Shown piece by piece: positions 1 to 6,256 of a stretch of 11,102 nt of DNA. The translations under genes were made by a program, and so were the position numbers. The DNA is from SIG480 sp045636865 (GTDB lineage: Bacteria > Bacillota > Clostridia > Oscillospirales > JAAYXM01), in contig JAZTYJ010000021.1 of the NCBI GenBank assembly GCA_045636865.1, positions 1-11,102 of the forward strand, in the 5' to 3' direction. Under the pieces are notes generated by a model. It was given only the letters and a program-made list of their open reading frames with translations, was not told the DNA's origin and did no database searches. Numbering within the stretch: the first letter of the stretch is position 1; every line of letters starts with the position of its first letter.

Positions 1-153
1 GTCCAGGTTGGTCCTGACGGAAGCGCTGCCCCGCAGCACATATCCGCCGATGGACACGGCCAGCAGTACGCCGGCGAGTGCGAACAGCACGATCGACACC
101 CAGAAGCGGCTGCCCCGCTTTTTGGCATCCCTGCGTTCCACGCGCTCACTCAT
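1..153 (-). CDS. mglC: Sugar ABC transporter permease MglC, N-terminal fragment
   Basis: Only the first 51 codons are inside the window; the gene runs off the left edge. The ATG (153-151) overlaps the mglA stop in an ATGA arrangement, implying translational coupling. The visible protein starts with a charged, Arg/Lys-rich cytoplasmic stretch (residues 1-17) followed by a hydrophobic segment at about 18-40 (FWVSIVLFALAGVLLAV), as expected for the first membrane helix of a BPD_transp_2-type permease. No family motif falls within the fragment, so the assignment rests on position: binding protein, ATPase, permease is the order of the mglBAC operon. Composition is about 65% GC, above the rest of the window, and leucine is mostly CTG, unlike the CTC/CTT preferred in the genes to the right. 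Confidence 0.75.
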   Translation of the reverse strand, partial: MSERVERRDAKKRGSRFWVSIVLFALAGVLLAVSIGGYVLRGSASVRTNLD

Positions 154-1667
154 GCCATCTCACCTTCCTTTGCTCTCTTTCCCGACATGGCCAGGCCGAA
201 CGCCGTATCGGAGGCGTCCGCCTTCAGTATATCCACGACCTTGCCCTCGGCCACGATGGCGATGCGGTCGCAGGTGCTCCGAAGCTCCTGGAGCTCCGAG
301 GAGACCATCATAATGGTCATGCCCTGTTCGCGGTTCAGCCGCACCAGCGTCTCAAGCACCAGCTGCTTCGCGCCGATGTCGATGCCGCGCGTCGGCTCAT
401 CGAGCAGAAAGATGCGCGGCTTTGTCAGAAGCCAGCGGCCGAGCACGACTTTCTGCTGGTTTCCTCCCGATAAGCTTCGGATTTTTGTTTTCTGCGACGG
501 TGTTTTGATGCGCAGGGAGGAAATGAATCTGTCGGTCTCCCGCTTCATTTTTCCCGAATCGAGACAGAAGCCTGCGCGCGTGTATTTTTTAAGGCTTGAA
601 ATCATCATGTTCTCGCGGATGTCGAGGATTCCGAAAATGCCGTCGCGCCGACGCTCCTCCGTAACGTAGGCAAAGCCGTTTTTTATGGAGTCGCGCGCGT
701 TTTTGTTTTTTATCTCGTTTCCGTCGAGGAAAAGGCGGCCGCCGAGGCGTTCGGAAAGACCGAAAAGGTTTTCTAAAAGCTCGGTTCTTCCCGAGCCGTC
801 AAGCCCCGAAACACCGAGGATTTCTCCCTTGCGAAGAGAAAATGAAACGTCTTTAAGCGGCCAGTTTTTAGACGAAATATTCTCTGCGCGCAAAAGCTCA
901 CCGCCGATATCGGGAGTCCTTTCGGGAAAGCGGTTTGTTATCTCGCGCCCTACCATAAGCTTTATAATTTTTTCCATCGTGAGATCCCGCGCCGGCTCGG
1001 TTGTGATGTATCTGCCGTCGCGCATTATGGTAACCTCGTCGGCGATTTTCAGGATTTCTTCCATCTTGTGGGAAATATAGATGATTCCGCATCCGTTCTT
1101 GCGAAGAAGCTCAATGATGCCGAAAAGCCGATCAACCTCCTTCTCCGAAAGGGAGGAGGTCGGCTCGTCAAAGACGATGACGCGCGCGTTATACGACACC
1201 GCCTTTGCAATTTCGACCATCTGCCGCTGTGCGACGGGCATCGTGCTCATAATCCTCTTCGGCTCAATTGAGAGCCCGAGCTTTGAAAAGACCTCGCGCG
1301 TCATTAAGTCAAGCCGCCTTTCCGAAACGAAGGGGCCGACGGTCGGATATCTTCCGAGCCATAGATTGTCGGAAACCGAACGCTTGAGCGCGCAGTTGAG
1401 CTCCTGATGCACCATCGCAACACCGCCGGAGAGAGCCTCCTTTGCCGTTGTGAAGGAGACCTTTTCGCCGTCGAGAAAAATCTCTCCCGAATCGGGGGAG
1501 TATATTCCGAAAAGGCACTTCATCAGAGTGCTCTTTCCGGCACCGTTTTCGCCCATAAGCGCGTGCACCGTGCCGCGGCGGACGGTTAAGTCAACTCCGT
1601 CAAGTGCCTGCACACCGGGAAAACTCTTTGAAATATCGCGCATCTGAAGAAGTACGTCTTTTTCCAT
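150..1667 (-). CDS. mglA: Sugar ABC transporter ATP-binding protein MglA (dual NBD)
   Basis: 505-residue ATPase that would energise import of galactose/glucose-type sugars from the cytoplasmic face of the transporter. It has the two tandem nucleotide-binding domains of the MglA/RbsA/XylG family, with normal length. Domain 1: Walker A GENGAGKST (39-47), Q-loop Q88, degenerate signature around PVAQRQMVEIAKA (144-156), Walker B VIVFDE (163-168), H-loop H200. Domain 2: degenerate Walker A GLDGSGRTE (288-296) without the Lys, canonical signature LSGGNQQK (399-406), Walker B IFLLDE (419-424), and Ser in place of the H-loop His (VSSE, about 455-458). One competent and one degenerate site is normal for this family. 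The gene starts 2 bp after the mglB stop and overlaps mglC by 4 bp. No strong ribosome site is seen, so translation is probably coupled to mglB. Residues from about 396 onward are encoded by much more GC-rich DNA than the rest. RbsA or XylG homologues are alternatives; the MglB neighbour favours mglA. Confidence 0.9.
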   Translation of the reverse strand: MEKDVLLQMRDISKSFPGVQALDGVDLTVRRGTVHALMGENGAGKSTLMKCLFGIYSPDSGEIFLDGEKVSFTTAKEALSGGVAMVHQELNCALKRSVSDNLWLGRYPTVGPFVSERRLDLMTREVFSKLGLSIEPKRIMSTMPVAQRQMVEIAKAVSYNARVIVFDEPTSSLSEKEVDRLFGIIELLRKNGCGIIYISHKMEEILKIADEVTIMRDGRYITTEPARDLTMEKIIKLMVGREITNRFPERTPDIGGELLRAENISSKNWPLKDVSFSLRKGEILGVSGLDGSGRTELLENLFGLSERLGGRLFLDGNEIKNKNARDSIKNGFAYVTEERRRDGIFGILDIRENMMISSLKKYTRAGFCLDSGKMKRETDRFISSLRIKTPSQKTKIRSLSGGNQQKVVLGRWLLTKPRIFLLDEPTRGIDIGAKQLVLETLVRLNREQGMTIMMVSSELQELRSTCDRIAIVAEGKVVDILKADASDTAFGLAMSGKRAKEGEMA

Positions 1668-1669
1668 AG

Positions 1670-2737
1670 CTATTTTCCGCCCGTAAAGATTCCGTAGGGG
1701 ATCCGGATTTTTGAAACGTTGTCGTCAACGTTCATCTCTCCCGTTCCGTTCATAACGTCCTCGCCGTTTTTAACGTTTGTTGCAAGATGTGCAATCGCCT
1801 TTGCCATACCCTCGGCGTCCTGCTTTATCGTTCCGCTCATGCGTCCGCCCTCGATGAGAGAGACCGCCGCCTCCGTCGCATCGACCCCGAAAACGGGAAT
1901 CATCCTGCCCGTGCCCTTGTTATAGCCTGCCGTGTTGAGCGCGGTTATTGCGCCCTCTGCCATACCGTCGTTGTTACAGATTACGACCTCAACCATATTC
2001 TTCGCGTTTTCGGTATATTCCGTCAGTATCGTCGTCATATATTCGTTTGCGGCGGATGCTGACCACGTTCCGTTCTTGTCTACAAGATATCTGTCGCGGT
2101 TCTGCGGATTGTAGAACACAAGCTCGGATTTTCCGGCTTCCCTGAGAAGCTTGTTTGCATCCTCAACGGAGTATTTTGTGCGGAATTCCGCCTCGGCGTT
2201 TCCCTCCTGACCTTTGAACATAACGTAGGAAATTTTGCCGTCGCCGTTTAAGTCGGTCTTGTCGTAGTTTTCTATAAGATATTTTGCAATCATCTCACCC
2301 TGCATATGCCCCGCCTCCGCGGCATCTGTGCCTACGAATGCACATTTTTCATAGCTTGCAACAACGTTGTCCGAGACCTCGCGGTTGAAGAATATGAGAG
2401 GAATGTCGGCGGCGCGTGCCTGGGAAACGATTCCGCGTGCGGCATCGTCAGATCCCGTTTCAACGATGTTTACGATAAGCATCGTTGCGCCCTTTGTTAT
2501 GGCAGTCTGCACCTGCTCTGCCTGGGTTGTCTGGCTCGAATTTGAGTCATAATCCTGATACTCTATCCCCGCAGCCTCGAGCTCGCGGTCAAGAGAGGCT
2601 CGCACGGTTGAGATATACGGGTCGCTGTAGGTGTAGTAAAACACCGCGGCAGACTGCTTTTCGGGTGTTTTTTCTCCGCAGGAGACAAGTGTAATTGCGA
2701 TAAGTGCCGAAAGAATCGGCAAAATAAATTTTTTCAT
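1670..2737 (-). CDS. mglB: Galactose/glucose-binding lipoprotein MglB
   Basis: 355-residue periplasmic-binding-protein-like lipoprotein that would capture sugar outside the membrane and deliver it to MglA/MglC. A lipoprotein signal peptide ends in lipobox LVSC with Cys20. The best family marker is the EF-hand-like calcium loop DLNGDGKIS (162-170), which matches the calcium site of E. coli MglB. By eye alignment, several E. coli sugar contacts are kept: D39 (D14), aromatic Y41 (F16), N118 (N91), R186 (R158), W225 (W183), the NND at 255-257 (N211 region) and D286 (D236). H152 and D154 appear replaced by N180 and E182, and N256 by Q306, so the exact sugar is uncertain. The start is supported by an AGGAGC ribosome site (2746-2751) 8 nt upstream. 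It is first in the operon, as in mglBAC. Confidence 0.9.
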   Translation of the reverse strand: MKKFILPILSALIAITLVSCGEKTPEKQSAAVFYYTYSDPYISTVRASLDRELEAAGIEYQDYDSNSSQTTQAEQVQTAITKGATMLIVNIVETGSDDAARGIVSQARAADIPLIFFNREVSDNVVASYEKCAFVGTDAAEAGHMQGEMIAKYLIENYDKTDLNGDGKISYVMFKGQEGNAEAEFRTKYSVEDANKLLREAGKSELVFYNPQNRDRYLVDKNGTWSASAANEYMTTILTEYTENAKNMVEVVICNNDGMAEGAITALNTAGYNKGTGRMIPVFGVDATEAAVSLIEGGRMSGTIKQDAEGMAKAIAHLATNVKNGEDVMNGTGEMNVDDNVSKIRIPYGIFTGGK

Positions 2738-2769
2738 AAATCAAAGCTCCTTTTTTTGCGTTTAATTTC

Positions 2770-2800
2770 ATTATGTCCCAAAAAAACTCTGCGAATACAA
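2770..2800 (-). promoter_or_regulatory. Possible promoter of the mgl operon
   Basis: On the minus strand, TTGTAT (2800-2795) and CATAAT (2775-2770) are separated by 19 bp, which is long. Initiation would fall about 25 nt before the mglB start, leaving room for the ribosome site at 2746-2751. The region is very AT-rich and chance matches are likely. No obvious CcpA (cre) operator is seen. Confidence 0.3.
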
Positions 2801-2872
2801 AAAAGAGAAAAAGTTTGTCTGAATTTTTTTCTTTGTTTTGTGGATAATATGGGTGAAAGGAGTTTGATAAAT

Positions 2873-3352
2873 ATGAAAAAAACGGTTTTTTTGATTGCCC
2901 TCGCATCCCTTTTTGTCTTTGCCGGATGTGAAAACGGTATGGCGGACGGCGGCTCTTCGATGACGCAGGATACGTCGATGACCGCGCGATACGATGACGA
3001 CAATATGAGCTTTGATGTGCCGGAGATGTGGCAGAAGAACTTTAAAGCCGTAACGAGACAGGCAGGCTCGTCGGGCGATACGTATCCGCAGACGGAGTTT
3101 TACTACACCGAGGGCGACCGCGACATCCGCATGATGACCATCGGAAAATTCACGCGTGAACAGTGGGACAAAATGAAAGACGACGGCAAGGTCTCAAACA
3201 ACACGCTATTTGGTGAATCGGCGGATAAGAAGCACGTATACTCCATATTTTATGAAGACCACAATTATATAGAGGATTCTGCTCTCCGCGATGCGCTCGG
3301 AAAAGTAAAAGGTGAGGCGGAGAAGATGAAGGACAAAATGACATTTAAATAA
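2873..3352 (+). CDS. Small lipoprotein of unknown function
   Basis: 159-residue secreted lipoprotein. The start at 2873 is chosen because a GAAAGGAG ribosome site (2855-2862) lies 10 nt upstream and the protein then begins with a textbook lipoprotein signal (MKKTVFLIAL...) ending in lipobox FAGC with Cys19. An in-frame ATG at 2756 would bury that signal. After Cys19 comes a Gly/Ser/Met-rich linker (20-38), then a mixed alpha/beta domain beginning near DDDNMSFDVPEMW (41-53). The F-x-V-P-x-x-W pattern recalls the opening of PsbP/DcrB-like secreted domains, but this is only a resemblance. The C-terminus (about 136-159) is a Lys/Glu-rich predicted helix. A GATAAT (2843-2848) could be its -10 box, without a clear -35. 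The gene is divergent from mglB, so it could be linked to sugar uptake, but nothing shows this directly. Confidence 0.75.
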   Translation: MKKTVFLIALASLFVFAGCENGMADGGSSMTQDTSMTARYDDDNMSFDVPEMWQKNFKAVTRQAGSSGDTYPQTEFYYTEGDRDIRMMTIGKFTREQWDKMKDDGKVSNNTLFGESADKKHVYSIFYEDHNYIEDSALRDALGKVKGEAEKMKDKMTFK

Positions 3353-3366
3353 AAAGCCTTTTGTAC

Positions 3367-3652
3367 CGTTAACGTATTAAACCGTAGGGGCGATTCTTGA
3401 CGCGCCCGAAAAGAAAAGTCTCCCAAGTCTCGCGGCAGGTGCCGAGTTTTATTTTGGGATGAGTAGTTTAGTTCGTCATCCCTGCCGGGGGCCTGCTTTT
3501 GTGAGACAAAAGTAGCAAAAGCATGGGGGATTTCGATTTCCCCCCATACCCCCTTAAAACGATTCAGGGGGCTATACCGCCCCCGAAACCCCGTTAAGTC
3601 AGAACAGAGAGGTTTCGATGTGTATCTCAAAGCTGATGAGAGACTACAAACC
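3367..3652. repeat. Non-coding palindromic intergenic element (string of hairpins)
   Basis: Between the convergent lipoprotein gene and dus lies a block with little coding character but closely packed inverted repeats. They are: palindrome CGTTAACG (3367-3374); GGGCG/CGCCC (3388-3392, 3403-3407); CGGC/GCCG (3433-3436, 3441-3444); GGGATGA/TCATCCC (3456-3462, 3476-3482); CTTTTGT/ACAAAAG (3496-3502, 3506-3512) with alternative TGCTTTTG/CAAAAGCA (3494-3501, 3516-3523); ATGGGGG/CCCCCAT (3523-3529, 3541-3547); GGGGGC/GCCCCC (3567-3572, 3579-3584); and an imperfect hairpin from GGTTT (3611-3615) to AAACC (3648-3652). From memory, very similar strings (GTAGGGGCGA..., the CAAAAGTAGC segment) recur in intergenic regions of uncultured Clostridia, which suggests a dispersed REP/MITE-like element. 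No terminal direct repeats or transposase are visible. Confidence 0.55.
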
Positions 3653-3697
3653 AAATTCTTGAAACGATAAGGGATTCAAACCCCACAAAATAAGAAA

Positions 3698-3728
3698 AAC
3701 AGGAAAGCGGAAAGCTTTCCTGTTTTTT
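3698..3728. terminator. Bidirectional intrinsic terminator of the sstT-dus operon
   Basis: A perfect 11-bp stem AACAGGAAAGC/GCTTTCCTGTT (3698-3708, 3714-3724) has a 5-nt loop and a T-run on the plus side (3721-3728). On the minus strand the stem is followed by GTTTTTCTTA, so it can end transcription in both directions. It begins directly after the dus stop codon and sits between convergent genes. The minus-strand transcript ends here. The plus-strand transcript from the lipoprotein gene would also stop here if the hairpin element before it does not stop it. Confidence 0.88.
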
Positions 3729-4695
3729 ATCCCAATGTGTGTTTTATTTCTTCCAAGAGGCGTCTTAAATTTTCAAGAGACGAAATTGACGTAACGCGTG
3801 TTTTATATGCGTTTCCGCCGCGCACTCCGCGGAGATACCACGCGATATGCCGACGTGCCTCAAGCACCGCGATGTGCTCACCCTTGTCCTTCGCGCTTAA
3901 AAGAATCTGCCCCCACGCGACATCGAGGCGGTCTTTAAGCGGCGGAAGAGGAGAAACTTCACGCCCCTCAAGAGCCTCGCGGCATTGAGAGAAAATCCAC
4001 GGATTTCCAAACGTCGCGCGGCCTATCATAATGCCCTTTGCGCCTGTTCTCTTTTTTATTTTAACGGCATCCTCTGCCGAGAAAACATCGCCGTTTGCGA
4101 TAACGGGAAGCTCTACTGCCTTTACCACATCGGCTATAATATCCCAGTCAGCGCGCCCCGAATACATCGAAACGCGTGTTCTGCCGTGGATTGCGAGAAA
4201 GTCAGCGCCCGCATCCTCAAGCTCCTTTGCAAACTCCACCGCGTTGACCGAGCCCGAGTCCCATCCCTTGCGGAACTTTGCGGAAACGGGGACACTCACC
4301 GCATCCTTTATCGCGCGGACAATCTCTGCCGCAAGCGAAGGGTTTTTCATAAGTGCCGAGCCGTCGCCGTTGTTTACGATTTTCGGAGTCGGGCAGCCCA
4401 TATTTATGTCGATGAAATCGGCACCCGTTTTCTCAAGCGCAAGACATGCCGCCTCGCGCATAACAGACGGATCGTTTCCGAAAAGCTGAATCCCGAAGGG
4501 TGATTCGTCCTCACCGCGTGTAAGAAGAGTCGAGGTCTTCTTGTCCTGATAGACGAGTGCGCGCGAGCTTATCATCTCCGAGCAGGTGATGTCTGCGCCG
4601 AAACGTTTACAGACGGTGCGGAAGGCAACGTCCGTAACGCCCGCCATAGGACCGAGTGCAAGCGGCGTATTTTTGAAAAGTTCGGGAATGTTCAT
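3727..4695 (-). CDS. dusB: tRNA-dihydrouridine synthase, DusB-like
   Basis: 322-residue FMN enzyme that reduces specific uridines in tRNA to dihydrouridine using NAD(P)H. TIM-barrel family motifs appear in order: GPMAGVTD (15-22), IQLFG (69-73), NMGCPTPK (98-105) with catalytic Cys101, AKFRKGWD (139-146) with FMN-binding Lys140, HGRTR (170-174), ANGD (200-203) and GRATFGNPW (225-233). Length is normal for DusB, and the C-terminal helical domain is present (about 250-322). It starts 1 bp after the SGNH hydrolase stop. Only a weak AAAGG is seen upstream, so coupling is likely. It is the last gene of the operon, immediately before the terminator. The family is certain; subtype B is inferred from general similarity, and target uridines cannot be read from sequence. 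Confidence 0.93.
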   Translation of the reverse strand: MNIPELFKNTPLALGPMAGVTDVAFRTVCKRFGADITCSEMISSRALVYQDKKTSTLLTRGEDESPFGIQLFGNDPSVMREAACLALEKTGADFIDINMGCPTPKIVNNGDGSALMKNPSLAAEIVRAIKDAVSVPVSAKFRKGWDSGSVNAVEFAKELEDAGADFLAIHGRTRVSMYSGRADWDIIADVVKAVELPVIANGDVFSAEDAVKIKKRTGAKGIMIGRATFGNPWIFSQCREALEGREVSPLPPLKDRLDVAWGQILLSAKDKGEHIAVLEARRHIAWYLRGVRGGNAYKTRVTSISSLENLRRLLEEIKHTLG

Positions 4696-4696
4696 C

Positions 4697-5248
4697 TTAA
4701 ATGTTTGCCTTTATAAAGTCAGCAACTTCCTTCGCACAGGCGTCAATACCCTCGTCTGTGAGGTGGATGTTGTCATCCTTTCTGATGAAGGTTTCGATGT
4801 TCGGAGTAACGAAAGCGTTAAGGTCGTTTATGATAATGCCCATTTCCTTGAGAACAGGGACGATTGCGGCGTTATACTTTGCAACGTTTTCGTTCTTGAT
4901 GCCGTAGTGTGCGGCGGTAACGGGAGTAGTTGTCGCAAAGATAACCTTCTTGCCGAGCTTTAAGAGGTTTGCTGCAATTCTCTTCATATTTGCAACGTAT
5001 GTCTCAACAGAAGAGAACGGACCGTCGCCGAGTTCGTCGATAAGATCCCAGAGGCCGTTGTTCCAATGGATTATGTCCGCGCCCTCAATTTTGTCCTTGA
5101 AGTCGATGACCATGCGAAAACCATATGCAGAATATCTGCAGTTGTCCTCCGGCTGCCAGACTTCATAGTCAGAACCGAGAAGCTCCGGAACCTTGAGACC
5201 GTAACCGATAAGGCGAATTGAATCGCCGAGCAAAACTACCTTTTTCAT
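4697..5248 (-). CDS. SGNH/GDSL-family hydrolase (putative esterase)
   Basis: 183-residue single-domain hydrolase without signal peptide, so probably cytoplasmic. Block I is at the very N-terminus: VVLLGDSIR with nucleophile Ser10. Block III is WNNGLWD (62-68), where N64 would be the oxyanion Asn, although the usual GxND is altered. Block V is DNIHLT, giving the D159-x-x-H162 pair that completes a Ser10/Asp159/His162 triad. Members of this superfamily remove acyl or acetyl groups from carbohydrates and lipids; the substrate here is unknown. The start is supported by a strong GGAGG (5255-5259) 6 nt upstream. Placement right after a DUF4432 sugar-mutarotase-like gene makes a carbohydrate ester plausible, but this is inference. 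Confidence 0.85.
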   Translation of the reverse strand: MKKVVLLGDSIRLIGYGLKVPELLGSDYEVWQPEDNCRYSAYGFRMVIDFKDKIEGADIIHWNNGLWDLIDELGDGPFSSVETYVANMKRIAANLLKLGKKVIFATTTPVTAAHYGIKNENVAKYNAAIVPVLKEMGIIINDLNAFVTPNIETFIRKDDNIHLTDEGIDACAKEVADFIKANI

Positions 5249-5263
5249 TTTAAACCTCCAAAA

Positions 5264-6229
5264 TTATGCTTCGTTTGAAATTCTGATTGTTATTGTCTGA
5301 GTCTTTTCCTCGCCCGGCAAAAGCTCAACGAGATTGCCGTTTTTGCGGACAACGTCGCGACCTTCCGGTGTGCAGTTGCCCGGCTCAAGACCGAGCGCAT
5401 ACTGACCGCTTCCCATCATCTTCCACTCTGTGAAGTACGGAAGCTCATCCGTGTTGTAGATAATTGAGAGTGAGGTGTTTATATCGGGGTTGTAAATCTT
5501 TGCCATACCCGTCTTCATATCGTGGAAGAAGCACTGCTCCTCAAAGCCTGCCTGCGGCTTTTCCATAACAAGAGCATCACCTATATTTGCGGCAGAAACT
5601 TCGTTTCTCGGAGTGATTCCTTTGCTGTCGATCGTAACGACAGAGTTCTCCGAAAGAAGCGGATATCCCATATTCATATGATAGAGAATCATATACGGAG
5701 CAGAAGCATCGCCGATGTTCTTTACCTTGTCGCGGATGACGATTTCGTTGCCGCCAATGGGACAGGTGTATTCGCGCGTGAGGACGAGCTTGTGTCCGAA
5801 GAGATATGCATCGCGGACCGTGAGGATGAGGTGGATTGCCTTATCGTCAACCCAGTAGCTTACGTTCTCTGCAGGTGTGTTTGAGATTGTGCCGTGGAGA
5901 GGGAGATCCTCGCCGTTGTCGTTGCACGGGCTGCCGACTGCAGTAAGACCGCAGGTTGTGAAAAAGCCTGCAGTAAATGACTTCAAGAAGCCAAGTCCGT
6001 CCTTGTCGTAATACTTCGGAGAAACATATCCGCACGGAGCGAAGAAGCCGAGGTTCTTGCCGTTGAAATAAAGGCGTGAAATGTCGCCTGCGCGGTCTGC
6101 TGAAACGGTGAACATAATGCCGTTGCCGTTGTTCACTTCAAAGAGACGGATGCCGTCACCCTTGCCGCCGACGAGACGGTGCTCTTCAACACCGTAAAGC
6201 TGTGATTCATGTCCTACATAGTTATTCAT
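5264..6229 (-). CDS. DUF4432 aldose-1-epimerase-like protein
   Basis: 321-residue protein with the galactose-mutarotase beta-sandwich pattern of the DUF4432 family. Recognisable conserved stretches include TVSADRAGDISRLYFNGKNL (41-60), the CGLTAVGSP segment (93-101), LPLHG (109-113) with His112, LYHMNMGYPLL (182-192) with His184, and LEPGN (281-285) with Glu282. In aldose 1-epimerases two His and a Glu perform acid/base interconversion of sugar anomers, and these three are the natural candidates here. No signal peptide is seen, so it is probably cytoplasmic. Ribosome site AAAGGAG (6238-6244) lies 8 nt before the ATG. The gap to sstT is 27 bp and to the SGNH gene 15 bp, so all are likely co-transcribed. 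The true sugar substrate is not known; catalysis is inferred from the family. Confidence 0.85.
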   Translation of the reverse strand: MNNYVGHESQLYGVEEHRLVGGKGDGIRLFEVNNGNGIMFTVSADRAGDISRLYFNGKNLGFFAPCGYVSPKYYDKDGLGFLKSFTAGFFTTCGLTAVGSPCNDNGEDLPLHGTISNTPAENVSYWVDDKAIHLILTVRDAYLFGHKLVLTREYTCPIGGNEIVIRDKVKNIGDASAPYMILYHMNMGYPLLSENSVVTIDSKGITPRNEVSAANIGDALVMEKPQAGFEEQCFFHDMKTGMAKIYNPDINTSLSIIYNTDELPYFTEWKMMGSGQYALGLEPGNCTPEGRDVVRKNGNLVELLPGEEKTQTITIRISNEA

Positions 6230-6256
6230 ATCAAAAACTCCTTTAGAAAGATTTAA

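Noticed and set aside
288..296. MglA second Walker A lacking Lys as a sign of a broken gene (protein residues 288-296)
   Set aside because: A degenerate second site without Lys and without the H-loop His is the normal state in the MglA/RbsA family.
2756..2872. Longer N-terminus for the lipoprotein starting at 2756
   Set aside because: It would place a charged 39-residue extension before a perfect lipoprotein signal, and 2873 has its own good ribosome site.
3488..3600. Repeats as a CRISPR array
   Set aside because: The repeats are inverted hairpins of different sequence, not identical direct repeats with regular spacers, and no cas gene is present.
3265..3654. Minus-strand open frame of about 129 codons across the palindromic element
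   Set aside because: It overlaps the lipoprotein gene end, has no convincing ribosome site, and its sequence simply reads through the inverted repeats. Similar spurious proteins arise from such elements.
3670..3684. GGGATTCAAACCCC resembles a tRNA T-arm, possibly a tRNA gene or attachment-site remnant
   Set aside because: The T-loop does not sit in a proper 5-bp stem on either strand, and no anticodon arm, D-arm or acceptor stem can be found nearby.
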